In this document: one piece after another, positions 52,346-64,000 of the stretch | How the letters are laid out: each line of letters begins with the position of its first letter | Position numbering within the stretch: the stretch's first letter is position 1 | Assembly: GCF_963677715.1 (NCBI RefSeq) | Contig: NZ_OY782495.1 | Location: 2,532,001 to 2,596,000 of the forward strand | DNA: 64,000 bases | DNA from: an uncultured Bacteroides sp. | Lineage (GTDB): Bacteria; Bacteroidota; Bacteroidia; Bacteroidales; Bacteroidaceae | Direction: 5' to 3' | The notes under the pieces: generated by a model | What the model was told of the DNA's origin: nothing | The model's input: only the letters and a program-made list of their open reading frames with translations | Databases searched by the model: none | Program-made: the position numbers and the translations under genes

Positions 52346-55300
52346 ATGTCTTCAAATACTGTAAATCAACGAGTTAATTTTGCTTCCATTAAAAATCCGC
52401 TTGAATATCCGGATTTTTTAGAGGTACAATTGAAGTCATTCAAAGACTTTTTACAACTAGATACCCCTCCTGAAAAGCGTAAAAATGAGGGGCTGTATAA
52501 AGTATTTGCTGAAAACTTCCCTATTGCCGACACAAGAAATAATTTTGTTCTTGAGTTTTTGGACTATTATATTGATCCGCCGCGTTATACTATTGATGAT
52601 TGTATAGAGCGAGGGCTCACATATAGTGTTCCATTGAAAGCTAAACTTAAATTGTATTGTACTGATCCTGATCATGAGGATTTTGATACAGTAATACAAG
52701 ACGTATTCCTTGGCCCAATCCCATATATGACAGATAAAGCGACTTTTGTTATTAATGGTGCTGAGCGCGTTGTTGTATCACAGTTGCATCGTTCTCCAGG
52801 CGTATTTTTCGGCCAAAGTGTGCATGCTAATGGAACGAAACTTTATTCGGCTCGTATCATACCTTTTAAAGGCTCATGGATAGAATTTGCTACTGATATT
52901 AATAATGTCATGTATGCTTATATTGATCGTAAAAAGAAACTACCTGTAACGACTTTGTTGCGTGCTATCGGATTTGAAAACGATAAGGATATCCTTGAAA
53001 TTTTTAACCTTGCAGAAGATGTTAAGGTTAATAAAACAAATCTTAAAAAGATTGTAGGTAGAAAACTTGCAGCGCGTGTGTTAAAAACATGGATTGAAGA
53101 TTTTGTTGATGAAGACACAGGTGAGGTTGTTTCAATTGAGCGTAATGATGTAATAATAGATCGTGAAACTCTTTTGACGGTTGAGCATATAGACGAAATT
53201 ATTGAATCGGGAGTTCCGAATATTCTTATTCATAAGGAAGAGCCTAATCAGTCAGACTATTCCATTATATATAATACTCTTCAAAAAGATCCGAGCAATT
53301 CGGAAAAAGAAGCTGTCCTTTATATCTATAGGCAGTTGCGTAATGCTGATCCGGCAGATGATGCAAGTGCTCGCGAAGTGATAAATAATTTATTCTTTTC
53401 GGAAAAAAGATATGATCTAGGAGATGTAGGTCGCTATAGAATTAATAAGAAACTGAACTTGACTACGGATATGTCAGTCAAAGTTCTTACTAAGGAAGAC
53501 ATAATTGAAATCATAAAATATCTTATTGAGTTAATAAATTCAAAAGCAGATGTTGATGATATTGACCATTTAAGTAATCGTCGGGTTCGAACTGTTGGTG
53601 AGCAACTTTCTAACCAATTTGCTGTAGGCTTAGCACGTATGTCACGTACGATTCGTGAACGTATGAATGTGAGAGACAATGAAGTTTTTACTCCAATCGA
53701 TTTGATTAATGCGAAGACAATTTCTTCTGTAATTAATACATTTTTTGGGACAAATGCTTTGTCTCAATTCATGGATCAAACGAATCCTTTGGCTGAAATT
53801 ACTCATAAAAGGCGTTTGTCAGCTTTGGGGCCTGGTGGTTTATCTCGTGAACGCGCTGGGTTTGAAGTGCGTGATGTTCACTATACACACTATGGTCGTT
53901 TGTGCCCAATAGAAACTCCGGAAGGTCCTAATATTGGTTTGATTTCTTCTTTGTGTGTTTATGCTAAAATTAATGATTTAGGATTTATTGAGACTCCTTA
54001 TCGTAAAGTTGAAAATGGTAAGGTTGATACTGTAGAGAATTCTATTATATATCTTACTGCTGAAGAAGAAGAAGATAAAATTATAGCACAAGGAAATGCT
54101 CCATTAGATGATGATGGACATTTTATTCGTAAAAGGATTAAAGCTCGTCAGGATGCTGACTATCCAGTTGTAGAGCCAAATGAGGTTCAGCTAATGGATG
54201 TTGCGCCTCAACAGATAGCTTCAATAGCGGCTTCACTTATTCCCTTTCTTGAACATGATGATGCAAATCGTGCTTTGATGGGATCGAATATGATGCGCCA
54301 AGCTGTTCCATTATTGAAGAGCGAGGCTCCTATTGTTGGTACGGGCATTGAACTTCAACTCGTTAAAGACTCCCGTACACAGATTGCTGCAGAAGGTGAT
54401 GGTATAATTGACTATGTTGATGCGACTACGATTCGTGTCTTATATGACAGGTCGGCAGACGAAGAATTCGTTAGTTTTGAGCCAGCTCTTAAGGAGTACA
54501 GGGTTCCTAAGTTTAGAAAAACAAATCAAAACATGACCATTGATCTTCGGCCGATATGTGAGCGAGGTCAACGAGTCGTTAAAGGAGAAATTCTAACGGA
54601 AGGCTATTCTACTGAAAATGGGGAATTGGCTCTAGGGAAAAATCTTTTGGTAGCATATATGCCTTGGAAAGGGTATAATTATGAGGATGCTATTGTTTTA
54701 AATGAACGAGTTGTTCGTGAGGATATATTGACTTCTGTGCACGTGGAAGAATATTCTCTTGAAGTTAGAGAAACAAAGCGGGGAATGGAGGAGCTAACTT
54801 CTGATATACCAAATGTTAGTGAAGAGGCAACAAAAGATCTTGATGAAAATGGTATTGTTAGAGTAGGGGCGCATATTGAACCGGGTGATATATTGATTGG
54901 TAAAATTACACCTAAAGGGGAATCGGACCCTTCTCCTGAGGAAAAATTGCTTCGTGCGATTTTTGGAGATAAGGCTGGTGATGTTAAAGATGCCTCTTTA
55001 AAAGCATCTCCTTCTTTAAAAGGTGTCATTATTGGCAAGAAACTATTCTCTAGGGTAATAAAGAATAGGAGTTCTAAATTAGCTGATAAAGCTTTGCTGC
55101 CTAAAATTGATGATGAATTTGAATCTAAGGTTGCTGATTTGAAATCTATTCTTGTAAATAAATTGCTGGCATTAACAGAAAGTAAAGTCTCTTTAGGCGT
55201 TAAAGATTATTTAGGAATTGAGGTTATACCAAAGGGTACTAAATTTTCGGCTTCTGATTTTGATGCTCTGGATTATGCATCAATTCAATTAAGCAATTGG

Positions 55301-56158
55301 ACGAATGAGTCTCGAACGAATGATTTACTTCGTGATTTAGTTTTAAACTATCTCAAGAAGTATAAAGAATTAGATGCAGAGTTGAAGCGGAAGAAATTTA
55401 GCATTACTATTGGAGACGAACTGCCTGCTGGGATTATTCAGATGGCAAAAGTCTATATAGCTAAAAAGCGCAAAATCGGAGTGGGCGATAAGATGGCTGG
55501 ACGACATGGAAATAAAGGAATTGTGTCTCGTATTGTTCGTCAGGAAGATATGCCATTTTTAGTGGATGGAACTCCCGTGGATATTGTTTTAAATCCTTTG
55601 GGTGTACCTTCTCGTATGAACCTTGGGCAGATTTTTGAAGCTGTTCTTGGCTCGGCAGGTAAGAAATTGGGAATTAAATTTGCTACTCCTATTTTTGATG
55701 GGGCTTCTTTGGAAGATATTACGGATTGGACTGACAAGGCTGATTTACCTCGTTTTGGCAAAACATATTTGTGTGATGGTGGAACGGGTGAACCATTTGA
55801 TCAACCTGCTACAGTTGGCATAACATACATGTTAAAACTTGGTCATATGGTTGAAGATAAAATGCATGCTCGTTCTATTGGTCCTTATTCTCTGATTACT
55901 CAACAGCCTCTTGGAGGTAAAGCTCAGTTTGGCGGTCAGCGTTTTGGGGAAATGGAAGTATGGGCATTAGAGGCTTTTGGCGCTTCTCATATTCTTCAAG
56001 AAATATTGACGATAAAATCTGATGATGTTATAGGACGTTCAAAAGCTTATGAGGCTATTGTGAAGGGTGAACCTATGCCACAGCCTGGAATTCCTGAATC
56101 TTTGAATGTTCTTTTGCACGAGCTAAGGGGATTATGCTTAAGTATTAATCTAGAATAA
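52346..56158 (+). CDS. rpoB: RNA polymerase beta subunit
   Basis: The 1270-residue subunit has the usual beta domains. The rifampicin region [27 protein letters not shown] keeps the sensitive-type residues at E. coli positions Q513, D516, H526, R529 and S531, with Thr in place of N518 and Leu for I530. The active-site region [12 protein letters not shown] and the C-terminal [21 protein letters not shown] motif are present. It is 41 bases past the attenuator hairpin. Confidence 0.98.
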   Translation: MSSNTVNQRVNFASIKNPLEYPDFLEVQLKSFKDFLQLDTPPEKRKNEGLYKVFAENFPIADTRNNFVLEFLDYYIDPPRYTIDDCIERGLTYSVPLKAKLKLYCTDPDHEDFDTVIQDVFLGPIPYMTDKATFVINGAERVVVSQLHRSPGVFFGQSVHANGTKLYSARIIPFKGSWIEFATDINNVMYAYIDRKKKLPVTTLLRAIGFENDKDILEIFNLAEDVKVNKTNLKKIVGRKLAARVLKTWIEDFVDEDTGEVVSIERNDVIIDRETLLTVEHIDEIIESGVPNILIHKEEPNQSDYSIIYNTLQKDPSNSEKEAVLYIYRQLRNADPADDASAREVINNLFFSEKRYDLGDVGRYRINKKLNLTTDMSVKVLTKEDIIEIIKYLIELINSKADVDDIDHLSNRRVRTVGEQLSNQFAVGLARMSRTIRERMNVRDNEVFTPIDLINAKTISSVINTFFGTNALSQFMDQTNPLAEITHKRRLSALGPGGLSRERAGFEVRDVHYTHYGRLCPIETPEGPNIGLISSLCVYAKINDLGFIETPYRKVENGKVDTVENSIIYLTAEEEEDKIIAQGNAPLDDDGHFIRKRIKARQDADYPVVEPNEVQLMDVAPQQIASIAASLIPFLEHDDANRALMGSNMMRQAVPLLKSEAPIVGTGIELQLVKDSRTQIAAEGDGIIDYVDATTIRVLYDRSADEEFVSFEPALKEYRVPKFRKTNQNMTIDLRPICERGQRVVKGEILTEGYSTENGELALGKNLLVAYMPWKGYNYEDAIVLNERVVREDILTSVHVEEYSLEVRETKRGMEELTSDIPNVSEEATKDLDENGIVRVGAHIEPGDILIGKITPKGESDPSPEEKLLRAIFGDKAGDVKDASLKASPSLKGVIIGKKLFSRVIKNRSSKLADKALLPKIDDEFESKVADLKSILVNKLLALTESKVSLGVKDYLGIEVIPKGTKFSASDFDALDYASIQLSNWTNESRTNDLLRDLVLNYLKKYKELDAELKRKKFSITIGDELPAGIIQMAKVYIAKKRKIGVGDKMAGRHGNKGIVSRIVRQEDMPFLVDGTPVDIVLNPLGVPSRMNLGQIFEAVLGSAGKKLGIKFATPIFDGASLEDITDWTDKADLPRFGKTYLCDGGTGEPFDQPATVGITYMLKLGHMVEDKMHARSIGPYSLITQQPLGGKAQFGGQRFGEMEVWALEAFGASHILQEILTIKSDDVIGRSKAYEAIVKGEPMPQPGIPESLNVLLHELRGLCLSINLE

Positions 56159-56195
56159 TGAATCAATTATTGACACATTATTAAAAAATAATTGT

Positions 56196-59100
56196 ATGGC
56201 TTTTAGAAAAGAAAATAAGATAAGAAGTAATTTCTCGAAGATTTCAATTGGTTTAGCTTCTCCAGAAGAAATCCTTGAGAATTCGAGTGGTGAAGTGTTG
56301 AAGCCTGAAACCATAAACTATCGTACATACAAACCTGAACGAGACGGGTTGTTTTGTGAACGTATCTTTGGCCCTATTAAGGACTATGAATGTCATTGCG
56401 GTAAATATAAACGTATCCGCTATAAGGGTATTGTTTGTGATAGGTGTGGCGTGGAGGTTACGGAAAAGAAGGTGCGCCGTGAACGTATGGGGCATATTCA
56501 GTTGGTTGTTCCGGTCGCTCATATCTGGTATTTTCGTTCTCTCCCTAATAAAATCGGCTATTTGTTAGGTATACCCACGAAAAAATTAGATTCAATAATT
56601 TATTATGAACGTTATGTTGTTATTCAAGCAGGCATAAAGAAGGAGGATGGAATTACTGAATATGATTTACTTTCGGAGGAAGAATATTTGGACATTTTGG
56701 ATACTCTTCCAAAAGAAAATCAATATCTTGATGATACTGATCCAACTAAATTTATTGCAAAGATGGGAGCCGAGGCCATTTATGATCTTTTGGCGCGTCT
56801 TGATTTAGATGCGTTATCATTTGACCTGAGACACCGAGCAGGTAATGATGCATCTCAACAAAGGAAAAATGAGGCTTTGAAACGATTACAAGTGGTAGAA
56901 TCTTTTCGTTCCTCTAGAGGACGCAACAAGCCCGAATGGATGATTGTGCGCATAGTGCCTGTTATACCACCAGAGCTTCGTCCATTAGTACCATTAGATG
57001 GAGGCCGTTTTGCGACTTCTGATTTAAATGATCTTTATCGTCGTGTTATTATTCGGAATAATCGGTTGAAGAGGTTAATTGAAATTAAAGCCCCTGAAGT
57101 TATTTTGCGTAATGAGAAACGAATGCTTCAAGAATCTGTAGATTCTTTATTTGATAATTCTCGTAAATCAAGTGCTGTAAAGACGGATGCTAATCGGCCA
57201 TTAAAATCTCTTTCTGATAGTTTGAAAGGAAAACAAGGACGTTTTCGCCAGAATTTATTGGGTAAACGTGTGGATTATTCAGCTCGTTCGGTGATTGTTG
57301 TTGGGCCAGAGTTGAAGATGCACGAATGTGGTATTCCTAAATTAATGGCCGCTGAATTATATAAACCATTTGTTATACGTAAGCTTATTGAACGAGGCAT
57401 TGTAAAAACGGTTAAGTCAGCGAAGAAGATTGTTGATCGAAAAGAGCCGGTTATTTGGGATATTTTGGAACATGTTATGAAAGGTCATCCGGTCTTACTT
57501 AATCGTGCACCGACTTTGCATAGATTGGGTATACAAGCTTTTCAGCCTAAAATGATTGAAGGTAAGGCTATTCAGCTTCACCCTTTAGCTTGTACAGCTT
57601 TTAATGCAGACTTTGACGGTGATCAGATGGCAGTACATTTGCCATTAAGCAACGAGGCCACTCTTGAGGCGCAAATGCTTATGTTAGCTTCTCATAATAT
57701 ACTTAACCCAGCTAATGGTGCTCCTATTACTGTCCCGTCGCAGGATATGGTATTAGGTTTGTATTATATCACTAAATTACGTACGGGAGCATTGGGTGAG
57801 GGGTTGATATTTTACGGACCGGAAGAGGCTACGATTGCATACAATGAAGGGAAGGTTGATATCCATGCTCCGATAAAAGTCATTGTTAAGGATCTTGATG
57901 AGAACGGGAATATTGTTAATGTTTTGAGGGAAACATCTGTTGGTCGTGTAATTGTAAATGAAATTGTTCCGGCTGAGGTAGGCTTTATAAATACGATTAT
58001 TTCTAAGAAATCATTGCGTGAAATCATTGGTGATGTAATTAAGAAATGCGGAGTAGCGCGAACAGCCGATTTTCTTGATGGTATAAAAGATTTAGGTTAT
58101 CGCATGGCTTTTAAGGGAGGTTTGTCTTTTAACCTTGATGATATCATAATCCCTGACGAAAAAGAAGCATTAGTTCAGAGGGGCTATGACGAAGTGGAGC
58201 AAGTGATTAGTAACTACAATATGGGCTTCATCACTAATAATGAGCGTTATAATCAAGTAATTGATATTTGGACTCATGTCAATTCAGAATTGTCCAATAT
58301 ATTGATGAAGACTATTTCTTCTGATGATCAAGGATTTAATTCCGTATACATGATGCTTGATTCTGGTGCTCGTGGTTCTAAAGAACAAATTCGCCAATTG
58401 TCTGGCATGCGTGGTTTGATGGCTAAACCTCAGAAAGCAGGTGCAGAGGGTGGGCAAATTATTGAAAATCCTATTTTATCCAATTTTAAAGAAGGACTTT
58501 CAGTGCTTGAATATTTTATTTCAACTCATGGTGCTCGTAAGGGTTTGGCTGATACAGCTTTGAAAACGGCTGATGCAGGATATCTTACTCGTCGTTTGGT
58601 TGATGTATCGCATGATGTTATTATTAACGAGGAGGATTGTGGAACACTTCGAGGTTTAATTTGTATGGACCTTAAAAATAATGATGATGTAATTGCTACT
58701 TTGTATGAACGTATTCTGGGGCGTGTCTCAGTACACGATATAATCCATCCAACAACAGGAGAGCTTCTTGTTGCAGGTGGTGAAGAAATCACTGAGGAAG
58801 TTGCAAAGAAAATTCAGGAATCACCTATCGAAAGTGTTGAAATACGCTCTGTGTTAACTTGTGAATCGAAGAAAGGTGTTTGTGCTAAATGTTATGGGCG
58901 AAACCTTGCTACGAATCGCATGGTTCAAAAGGGAGAAGCAGTGGGTGTTATTGCTGCACAATCAATTGGTGAACCTGGTACACAGTTGACTTTGCGTACT
59001 TTTCATGCTGGGGGTACGGCAGCGAATATTGCCGCAAATGCAGGTATTATAGCTAAGAATAATTCTCGTTTGGAATTTGAGGAACTTCGTACAGTGGACA

Positions 59101-60476
59101 TTGTTGATGATAATGGTGAAGATGCCAAAGTTGTTGTTGGTCGCTTAGCTGAAGTTCGTTTCATTGATGTTAATACGGGGATAATTCTTTCTACTCATAG
59201 CGTTCCTTATGGTTCTAAATTGTATGCTGCAGATGGGCATGTTGTAGAGAAAGGAAAACTTATAGCTAAATGGGATCCATTTAATGCCGTAATTATTACT
59301 GAAGCTACAGGTAAAATTGAATTTGAAGGTGTTATTGAAAATGTTACATACAAAGTTGAGTCTGATGAGACCACTGGTTTACGCGAAATTATAATTATTG
59401 AATCAAAAGATAAAGCTAAAATACCTTCTGCTCATGTTCTTAATGAGAGCGGTGATTTGATTCGTACCTATAATTTCCCAGTTGGTGGACATGTCGTTAT
59501 AGAGAATGGGCAAAGGGTAAAAGCAGGTGAGGTTATTGTTAAGATACCTCGTGCTGTAGGTAAGGCAGGTGATATTACCGGAGGTCTCCCTCGTGTAACT
59601 GAATTATTTGAGGCGCGCAATCCTTCAAACCCTGCTGTTGTTTCTGAAATAGACGGTGAAATTACAATGGGAAAGATTAAACGGGGCAATCGTGAGATCA
59701 TAGTAACTTCTAAGACAGGGGAGGTTAAGAAATATCTGGTTGCTTTATCTAAACAAATATTGGTTCAGGAGAATGATTATGTGCGTGCTGGAACTCCATT
59801 GTCCGATGGAGCAACAACCCCTGCTGATATATTGGCCATTAAAGGCCCTACTGCTGTACAGGAATATATTGTGAATGAGGTTCAGGATGTTTACCGTTTA
59901 CAGGGCGTAAAAATTAACGATAAACATTTTGAAATTATTGTTCGCCAGATGATGCGTAAAGTTGAAATTGACGAACCTGGAGATACTCGTTTCTTGGAAC
60001 AACAGATTGTTGATAAACTTGATTTCATGGAAGAAAATGATCGCATTTGGGGAAAGAAAGTTGTTTTGGATCCTGGTAATTCACAAAATTTACAGGCGGG
60101 CCAGATTGTTACTGCTCGTAAATTGAGGGATGAAAACAGTATGTTGAAACGTCGTGATTTAAGACTTATTGAAATTCGTGATGCTGTTCCAGCTACTTCT
60201 ACCCAAATATTGCAAGGGATTACTCGTGCCGCTTTGCAGACCTCTAGCTTTATGTCTGCTGCATCTTTTCAGGAAACGACTAAGGTCTTAAATGAAGCTG
60301 CAATCAATGGCAAAATTGATAAGCTCGAAGGAATGAAAGAAAATGTCATTTGCGGGCATTTAATTCCGGCAGGCACTGGACAAAGAGAATTTGAAAAAAT
60401 CATAGTTGGTTCCAAAGAGGAATATGATCGAATTTTAGCAAATAAAAAAACGGTTTTGGACTATAACGAAGTTTAA
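56196..60476 (+). CDS. rpoC: RNA polymerase beta' subunit
   Basis: The 1426-residue subunit has the zinc-ribbon Cys motif [20 protein letters not shown] near the N-terminus, the catalytic [12 protein letters not shown] loop with three Asp, the bridge and trigger helix regions and a second Cys cluster ([13 protein letters not shown]). It starts 37 bases past rpoB. A strong terminator follows. Confidence 0.98.
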   Translation: MAFRKENKIRSNFSKISIGLASPEEILENSSGEVLKPETINYRTYKPERDGLFCERIFGPIKDYECHCGKYKRIRYKGIVCDRCGVEVTEKKVRRERMGHIQLVVPVAHIWYFRSLPNKIGYLLGIPTKKLDSIIYYERYVVIQAGIKKEDGITEYDLLSEEEYLDILDTLPKENQYLDDTDPTKFIAKMGAEAIYDLLARLDLDALSFDLRHRAGNDASQQRKNEALKRLQVVESFRSSRGRNKPEWMIVRIVPVIPPELRPLVPLDGGRFATSDLNDLYRRVIIRNNRLKRLIEIKAPEVILRNEKRMLQESVDSLFDNSRKSSAVKTDANRPLKSLSDSLKGKQGRFRQNLLGKRVDYSARSVIVVGPELKMHECGIPKLMAAELYKPFVIRKLIERGIVKTVKSAKKIVDRKEPVIWDILEHVMKGHPVLLNRAPTLHRLGIQAFQPKMIEGKAIQLHPLACTAFNADFDGDQMAVHLPLSNEATLEAQMLMLASHNILNPANGAPITVPSQDMVLGLYYITKLRTGALGEGLIFYGPEEATIAYNEGKVDIHAPIKVIVKDLDENGNIVNVLRETSVGRVIVNEIVPAEVGFINTIISKKSLREIIGDVIKKCGVARTADFLDGIKDLGYRMAFKGGLSFNLDDIIIPDEKEALVQRGYDEVEQVISNYNMGFITNNERYNQVIDIWTHVNSELSNILMKTISSDDQGFNSVYMMLDSGARGSKEQIRQLSGMRGLMAKPQKAGAEGGQIIENPILSNFKEGLSVLEYFISTHGARKGLADTALKTADAGYLTRRLVDVSHDVIINEEDCGTLRGLICMDLKNNDDVIATLYERILGRVSVHDIIHPTTGELLVAGGEEITEEVAKKIQESPIESVEIRSVLTCESKKGVCAKCYGRNLATNRMVQKGEAVGVIAAQSIGEPGTQLTLRTFHAGGTAANIAANAGIIAKNNSRLEFEELRTVDIVDDNGEDAKVVVGRLAEVRFIDVNTGIILSTHSVPYGSKLYAADGHVVEKGKLIAKWDPFNAVIITEATGKIEFEGVIENVTYKVESDETTGLREIIIIESKDKAKIPSAHVLNESGDLIRTYNFPVGGHVVIENGQRVKAGEVIVKIPRAVGKAGDITGGLPRVTELFEARNPSNPAVVSEIDGEITMGKIKRGNREIIVTSKTGEVKKYLVALSKQILVQENDYVRAGTPLSDGATTPADILAIKGPTAVQEYIVNEVQDVYRLQGVKINDKHFEIIVRQMMRKVEIDEPGDTRFLEQQIVDKLDFMEENDRIWGKKVVLDPGNSQNLQAGQIVTARKLRDENSMLKRRDLRLIEIRDAVPATSTQILQGITRAALQTSSFMSAASFQETTKVLNEAAINGKIDKLEGMKENVICGHLIPAGTGQREFEKIIVGSKEEYDRILANKKTVLDYNEV

Positions 60477-60505
60477 TGTGCTTAAAAATTAACATTTAAA
60501 AAGGG

Positions 60506-60555
60506 GAGACTACTAGTAGTTATTCATTAATGGATAACTACTAGTAGTCTCTTTT
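60506..60555 (+). terminator. Terminator after rpoC
   Basis: The 18-bp arms 60506-60523 and 60534-60551 (GAGACTACTAGTAGTTAT type) are perfectly complementary around a 10-base loop, followed by TTTT. It ends the rpoBC operon. Confidence 0.9.
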
Positions 60556-60705
60556 ATACTTGGATTCGTATATTTAGTTTTTATTCAGGTGGATGGTTTC
60601 CGTGGAAGAAATAGTAGTGGCTGATAGCGAATACCTTTTTAGAATTATAATTAAATATATATTTATGTATCTTTTGGAGTGTATAGAACGTTATTATATG
60701 AAAAT

Positions 60706-61014
60706 ATGAATGATCAGAAAAATGAAGACCAAATTCAGATAGAATTAGATGAAGAGGTTGCTCAAGGAAAATATGCTAATTTAGCGATTATAGCTCATTC
60801 GAGCTCTGAATTCTTAGTGGATTTTATATGTGTAATGCCAGGGACTCCCAAAGCAAAAGTTTTATCACGTCTTATCTTAGCTCCTGAACATGCCAAACGT
60901 TTACTGAAGGCGCTAAATGATAATATAGAGAAATATGAGAGATTGTATGGCAGCATTCGCTTAGTTGAAGAGCAGGAATTGCCAGCCATCATGAAAGTGA
61001 AAGGCGAAGCCTAA
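60706..61014 (+). CDS. DUF3467 protein
   Basis: The 102-residue protein from the ATG at 60706 begins MNDQKNEDQIQIELDEEVAQGKYANLAIIAHSSSEFLVDFI. It belongs to DUF3467, a small alpha/beta family of Bacteroidota and others with no known function. The frame also opens at a GTG at 60679, but the ATG fits the family start. It is a single gene between rpoC and the str operon, a place kept in relatives. Confidence 0.85.
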   Translation: MNDQKNEDQIQIELDEEVAQGKYANLAIIAHSSSEFLVDFICVMPGTPKAKVLSRLILAPEHAKRLLKALNDNIEKYERLYGSIRLVEEQELPAIMKVKGEA

Positions 61015-61037
61015 AATCAAATAAAAAACTAATAAGA

Positions 61038-61069
61038 GTTGAATTTACCAAATATTATTTGTATTTTTG
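61038..61069 (+). promoter_or_regulatory. Promoter of the str operon (rpsL)
   Basis: GTTG (61038-61041), 20 bases and TATTTTTG (61062-61069) match the Bacteroides promoter consensus, 66 bases before the rpsL ATG. Confidence 0.7.
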
Positions 61070-61134
61070 CAGCCCAAAATACATTGTTGCGAAATTAATA
61101 TAATAAAAATAATATAAATTAAAAAACAATTAAA

Positions 61135-61539
61135 ATGCCTACAATTCAGCAATTAGTAAGAAAAGGAAGGTCGGTGCTGGTAGATAAGAGTAAGTCTCCT
61201 GCTCTTGATTCATGTCCCCAGAGACGTGGCGTTTGTGTGAGAGTTTATACTACGACTCCCAAAAAGCCTAACTCTGCCATGCGTAAAGTAGCTCGTGTTC
61301 GTTTAACAAACCAAAAGGAAGTAAACTCTTATATTCCAGGAGAGGGACATAATCTTCAAGAACACTCAATCGTATTGGTGCGTGGAGGGCGTGTGAAAGA
61401 TCTTCCAGGTGTGCGTTACCATATTGTTCGTGGGACTCTTGATACGGCTGGTGTTGCTGGACGTACTCAGAGACGTTCTAAATACGGAGCGAAACGTCCT
61501 AAATTAGGACAATCTGTTGTCCCTGCTAAAAAAAAATAA
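61135..61539 (+). CDS. rpsL: 30S ribosomal protein uS12
   Basis: The 134-residue protein has the uS12 signatures [27 protein letters not shown] and [14 protein letters not shown]. The streptomycin-related lysines (in PKKPNS and RVKDLPG) are the wild-type form. It is the first gene of the rpsL-rpsG-fusA operon. Confidence 0.98.
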   Translation: MPTIQQLVRKGRSVLVDKSKSPALDSCPQRRGVCVRVYTTTPKKPNSAMRKVARVRLTNQKEVNSYIPGEGHNLQEHSIVLVRGGRVKDLPGVRYHIVRGTLDTAGVAGRTQRRSKYGAKRPKLGQSVVPAKKK

Positions 61540-61683
61540 AAAAATAAAATAACAAGTAATAATTTTCGTTTTAGTTTGTTGGATAAGCTATAAAGGTTGA
61601 GTAAATTCTTCGAAAACAAAAGTAGGAGAGTTGAAGACAATATTATTTTGCAGCCAAGAACAAAAACATTATTTTTCAAACAA

Positions 61684-62160
61684 ATGAGAAAAGCTAAGCC
61701 TAAGAAACGTGTGATTCTTCCAGATCCCGTTTACAATGATCAAAATGTTTCAAAATTCGTAAACCATCTAATGTACGATGGCAAAAAGAATACTTCTTAT
61801 GAAATTTTTTATGCCGCTTTAGAGGTGGTAAAGAATAAACTCCCGAATGAAGAGAGAACGGCTTTGGAGATATGGAAGAAAGCATTAGAGAATATAACCC
61901 CTTTAGTGGAAGTGAAATCTCGCCGTGTAGGAGGTGCTACTTTTCAAGTACCTACGGAGATTCGTCCAGATCGAAAAGAATCAGTTTCTATGAAGAATTT
62001 GATTTTATATGCTCGTAAAAGAGGTGGAAAATCTATGGCAGATAAACTTGCGGCTGAAATATTGGATGCATTTAACGAGCAAGGCGGTGCGTTTAAGCGC
62101 AAGGAGGATATGCACAGAATGGCTGAAGCTAATCGTGCATTTGCTCATTTCAGATTCTAA
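61684..62160 (+). CDS. rpsG: 30S ribosomal protein uS7
   Basis: The 158-residue form from the ATG at 61684 ([20 protein letters not shown]) is the usual length; the frame is open from 61597 but would add 29 atypical residues. Motifs include [24 protein letters not shown] and the C-terminal [25 protein letters not shown]. It follows rpsL after 144 bases. Confidence 0.97.
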   Translation: MRKAKPKKRVILPDPVYNDQNVSKFVNHLMYDGKKNTSYEIFYAALEVVKNKLPNEERTALEIWKKALENITPLVEVKSRRVGGATFQVPTEIRPDRKESVSMKNLILYARKRGGKSMADKLAAEILDAFNEQGGAFKRKEDMHRMAEANRAFAHFRF

Positions 62161-62212
62161 TTACAGTAATAAATATTATTTTAATTAGAAATTTAAAGTA
62201 AAGAATTATAAA

Positions 62213-64000
62213 ATGGCAAAGCAAGATTTACATTTAACTCGAAATATAGGTATCATGGCTCATATTGATGCGGGTAAAACCACAACGTCTGAGCGTATAC
62301 TTTTTTACACTGGGCTGACTCATAAAATAGGTGAAGTTCATGATGGTGCGGCTACTATGGATTGGATGGAGCAAGAGCAAGAGCGCGGTATAACTATTAC
62401 GTCTGCTGCTACTACTACCCGTTGGAACTATTCAGGAAATATATATAAGATTAATTTGATTGATACTCCAGGACATGTTGATTTCACTGCCGAAGTTGAG
62501 CGCTCACTTCGTGTGCTTGACGGTGCTGTTGCTACTTATTGCGCTGTGGGTGGTGTAGAACCTCAGTCGGAGACAGTATGGAGGCAAGCTGATAAATATA
62601 ATGTGCCTCGTATTGGTTATGTTAATAAAATGGACCGTTCTGGTGCGGACTTTTTTGAAGTGGTTCGCCAAATGAAGGCTGTATTGGGAGCTAACCCATG
62701 TCCGATTGTTGTTCCCATAGGCGCTGAAGAATCTTTTAAGGGATTGGTTGACCTTATCAAGATGAAAGCTGTTTATTGGCATGATGAGACAATGGGCGCT
62801 GATTATTCTGTAGAAGACATACCAGCTGGACTTATGGAAGAATGCAATGAATGGAGAGACAAAATGCTGGAAAAGGTAGCTGAATATGATGATAGATTAA
62901 TGGAGAAATATTTCGATGACCCTTCTACCATAACGGAAGAAGAAGTATTGAGAGCTCTTCGTAATGCGACCGTACAGATGGCTATTGTTCCTATGCTTTG
63001 TGGGTCTTCTTTTAAAAATAAAGGTGTTCAGACACTGCTTGATTATGTTTGTGCCTTTTTACCTTCACCTTTAGATACAGAGAATGTTATAGGAACTAAT
63101 CCTGATACAGGTGCAGAAGAAGATCGTAAGCCTAGTGAAGACGATAAAACTTCAGCTTTGGCTTTTAAAATAGCGACAGATCCTTATGTGGGCCGGTTGA
63201 CTTTTTTCCGTGTGTATTCTGGTAAAATTGAAGCAGGTTCTTATGTTTATAATTCCCGCTCAGGTAAGAAAGAACGTGTTTCTCGATTATTTCAGATGCA
63301 TTCTAATAAACAAAACCCAGTTGACGTTATTGGTGCTGGTGATATTGGAGCTGGTGTTGGCTTTAAAGATATTCGTACAGGCGATACTCTTTGTGACGAG
63401 GCATATCCTATTGTTTTAGAATCAATGGATTTTCCAGATCCAGTAATTGGTATTGCTGTTGAGCCGAAGACGCAGAAGGATATGGATAAATTATCTAATG
63501 GTTTAGCTAAATTGGCAGAAGAAGATCCTACGTTTACTGTGCATACAGATGAGCAGACTGGACAAACTGTTATTTCGGGTATGGGTGAACTTCATCTGGA
63601 TATTATTATTGATCGTCTTAAACGAGAATTCAAGGTTGAATGTAATCAGGGGCGCCCTCAGGTTAATTATAAAGAAGCGATAACTAAGACGGTTAATATC
63701 CGTGAGGTATATAAGAAACAATCGGGTGGGCGTGGTAAGTTTGCTGATATTATTGTTAATATAGGTCCAGCTGATGCTGATTTTTCGCAAGGAGGATTAC
63801 AATTCATTGATGAAGTGAAGGGAGGAAATATTCCAAAAGAATTCATTCCTTCAGTTCAGAAAGGCTTCCAATCTGCTATGAAAAATGGTGTCTTGGCTGG
63901 TTATCCATTGGATTCGTTAAAGGTTTCATTGGTTGACGGTTCTTTCCATCCTGTGGATTCTGATCAGTTATCATTTGAAATTTGTGCGATTCAGGCTTAT
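62213..64000 (+). CDS. fusA: Elongation factor G, 3' end cut by window
   Basis: The frame from the ATG at 62213 is open to the window end (596 codons; full EF-G is about 700-720), so about 110-120 residues are missing. The G domain has [30 protein letters not shown] and NKMD, followed by domain II and parts of domains III and IV. EF-G moves tRNAs and mRNA during elongation. Its place after rpsL-rpsG identifies the housekeeping copy. Confidence 0.97.
   Translation, partial: MAKQDLHLTRNIGIMAHIDAGKTTTSERILFYTGLTHKIGEVHDGAATMDWMEQEQERGITITSAATTTRWNYSGNIYKINLIDTPGHVDFTAEVERSLRVLDGAVATYCAVGGVEPQSETVWRQADKYNVPRIGYVNKMDRSGADFFEVVRQMKAVLGANPCPIVVPIGAEESFKGLVDLIKMKAVYWHDETMGADYSVEDIPAGLMEECNEWRDKMLEKVAEYDDRLMEKYFDDPSTITEEEVLRALRNATVQMAIVPMLCGSSFKNKGVQTLLDYVCAFLPSPLDTENVIGTNPDTGAEEDRKPSEDDKTSALAFKIATDPYVGRLTFFRVYSGKIEAGSYVYNSRSGKKERVSRLFQMHSNKQNPVDVIGAGDIGAGVGFKDIRTGDTLCDEAYPIVLESMDFPDPVIGIAVEPKTQKDMDKLSNGLAKLAEEDPTFTVHTDEQTGQTVISGMGELHLDIIIDRLKREFKVECNQGRPQVNYKEAITKTVNIREVYKKQSGGRGKFADIIVNIGPADADFSQGGLQFIDEVKGGNIPKEFIPSVQKGFQSAMKNGVLAGYPLDSLKVSLVDGSFHPVDSDQLSFEICAIQAY

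Noticed and set aside
61597-61683. N-terminal extension of rpsG
   Set aside because: The usual uS7 start MRKAKPKKR is at 61684 and the extra 29 residues resemble nothing in the family.

Overview
The window comes from a Bacteroides-like member of the Bacteroidota. The evidence is a SusC/SusD pair with a BACON-domain lipoprotein, a NigD-like lipoprotein, a succinylornithine-type transcarbamylase, an almost complete lack of Shine-Dalgarno sequences, and many promoters of the Bacteroides type (-33 TTG/TTTG, about 19-20 bases, then -7 TAnnTTTG). G+C appears moderate on the left and lower in the translation-gene block on the right.

Layout. 1-7.6 kb: the end of an outer-membrane nutrient-uptake operon (calcineurin-like phosphoesterase, SusC, SusD, BACON lipoprotein). 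7.7-17.8 kb: housekeeping and envelope genes (beta-barrel protein, helix-hairpin-helix protein, Na+-dependent transporter, VanZ, murF, folP, cdaA, a GNAT/DUF2156 pair, LrgB/LrgA). 18.1-22.1 kb: pta-ackA and a secreted alkaline phosphatase. 22.4-26.4 kb: lpxH, a MIP18-type Fe-S factor, radC, a glycosyltransferase, efp and rpmH. 26.8-31.8 kb: a tightly packed operon (PASTA protein, RluD-like synthase, ddl, acyltransferase, NigD-like, rhodanese). 31.9-35.3 kb: proB-proA-argF'. 35.5-46 kb: priA, a low-molecular-weight phosphatase, a PgpH-like 7TM-HD protein, gltX, waaA, a gamma-carbonic anhydrase and an aminopeptidase P. 46-64 kb: rpsU-xerC-hpf, four tRNAs, tuf, tRNA-Trp, secE-nusG-rplKAJL, rpoBC, DUF3467, rpsL-rpsG and a fusA cut by the window end.

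The genes are nearly all core genes, so the more unusual signals are between them. (1) A 99-bp element with 23-bp imperfect terminal inverted repeats is bounded exactly by 10-bp direct repeats between efp and a glycosyltransferase; it looks like a MITE insertion that split an operon. (2) hpf has a perfect 8-nt Shine-Dalgarno (AAGGAGGT) and rplJ a 7-nt one, in a genome that otherwise lacks them; hpf lies just downstream of rpsU, whose product bS21 helps hide the anti-SD in this phylum. (3) A stand-alone promoter and terminator about 65 nt apart, followed by four 22-bp-period repeats, suggest a small RNA locus. (4) Perfect inverted repeats sit on the promoters of pta-ackA and of the alkaline phosphatase. 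Enzymes predicted to make (CdaA) and degrade (PgpH-like) c-di-AMP are both present.

No CRISPR array, prophage, complete insertion sequence or rRNA was seen. Start codons were often moved inward from the longest possible ORF because the longer form would begin at or upstream of the promoter.
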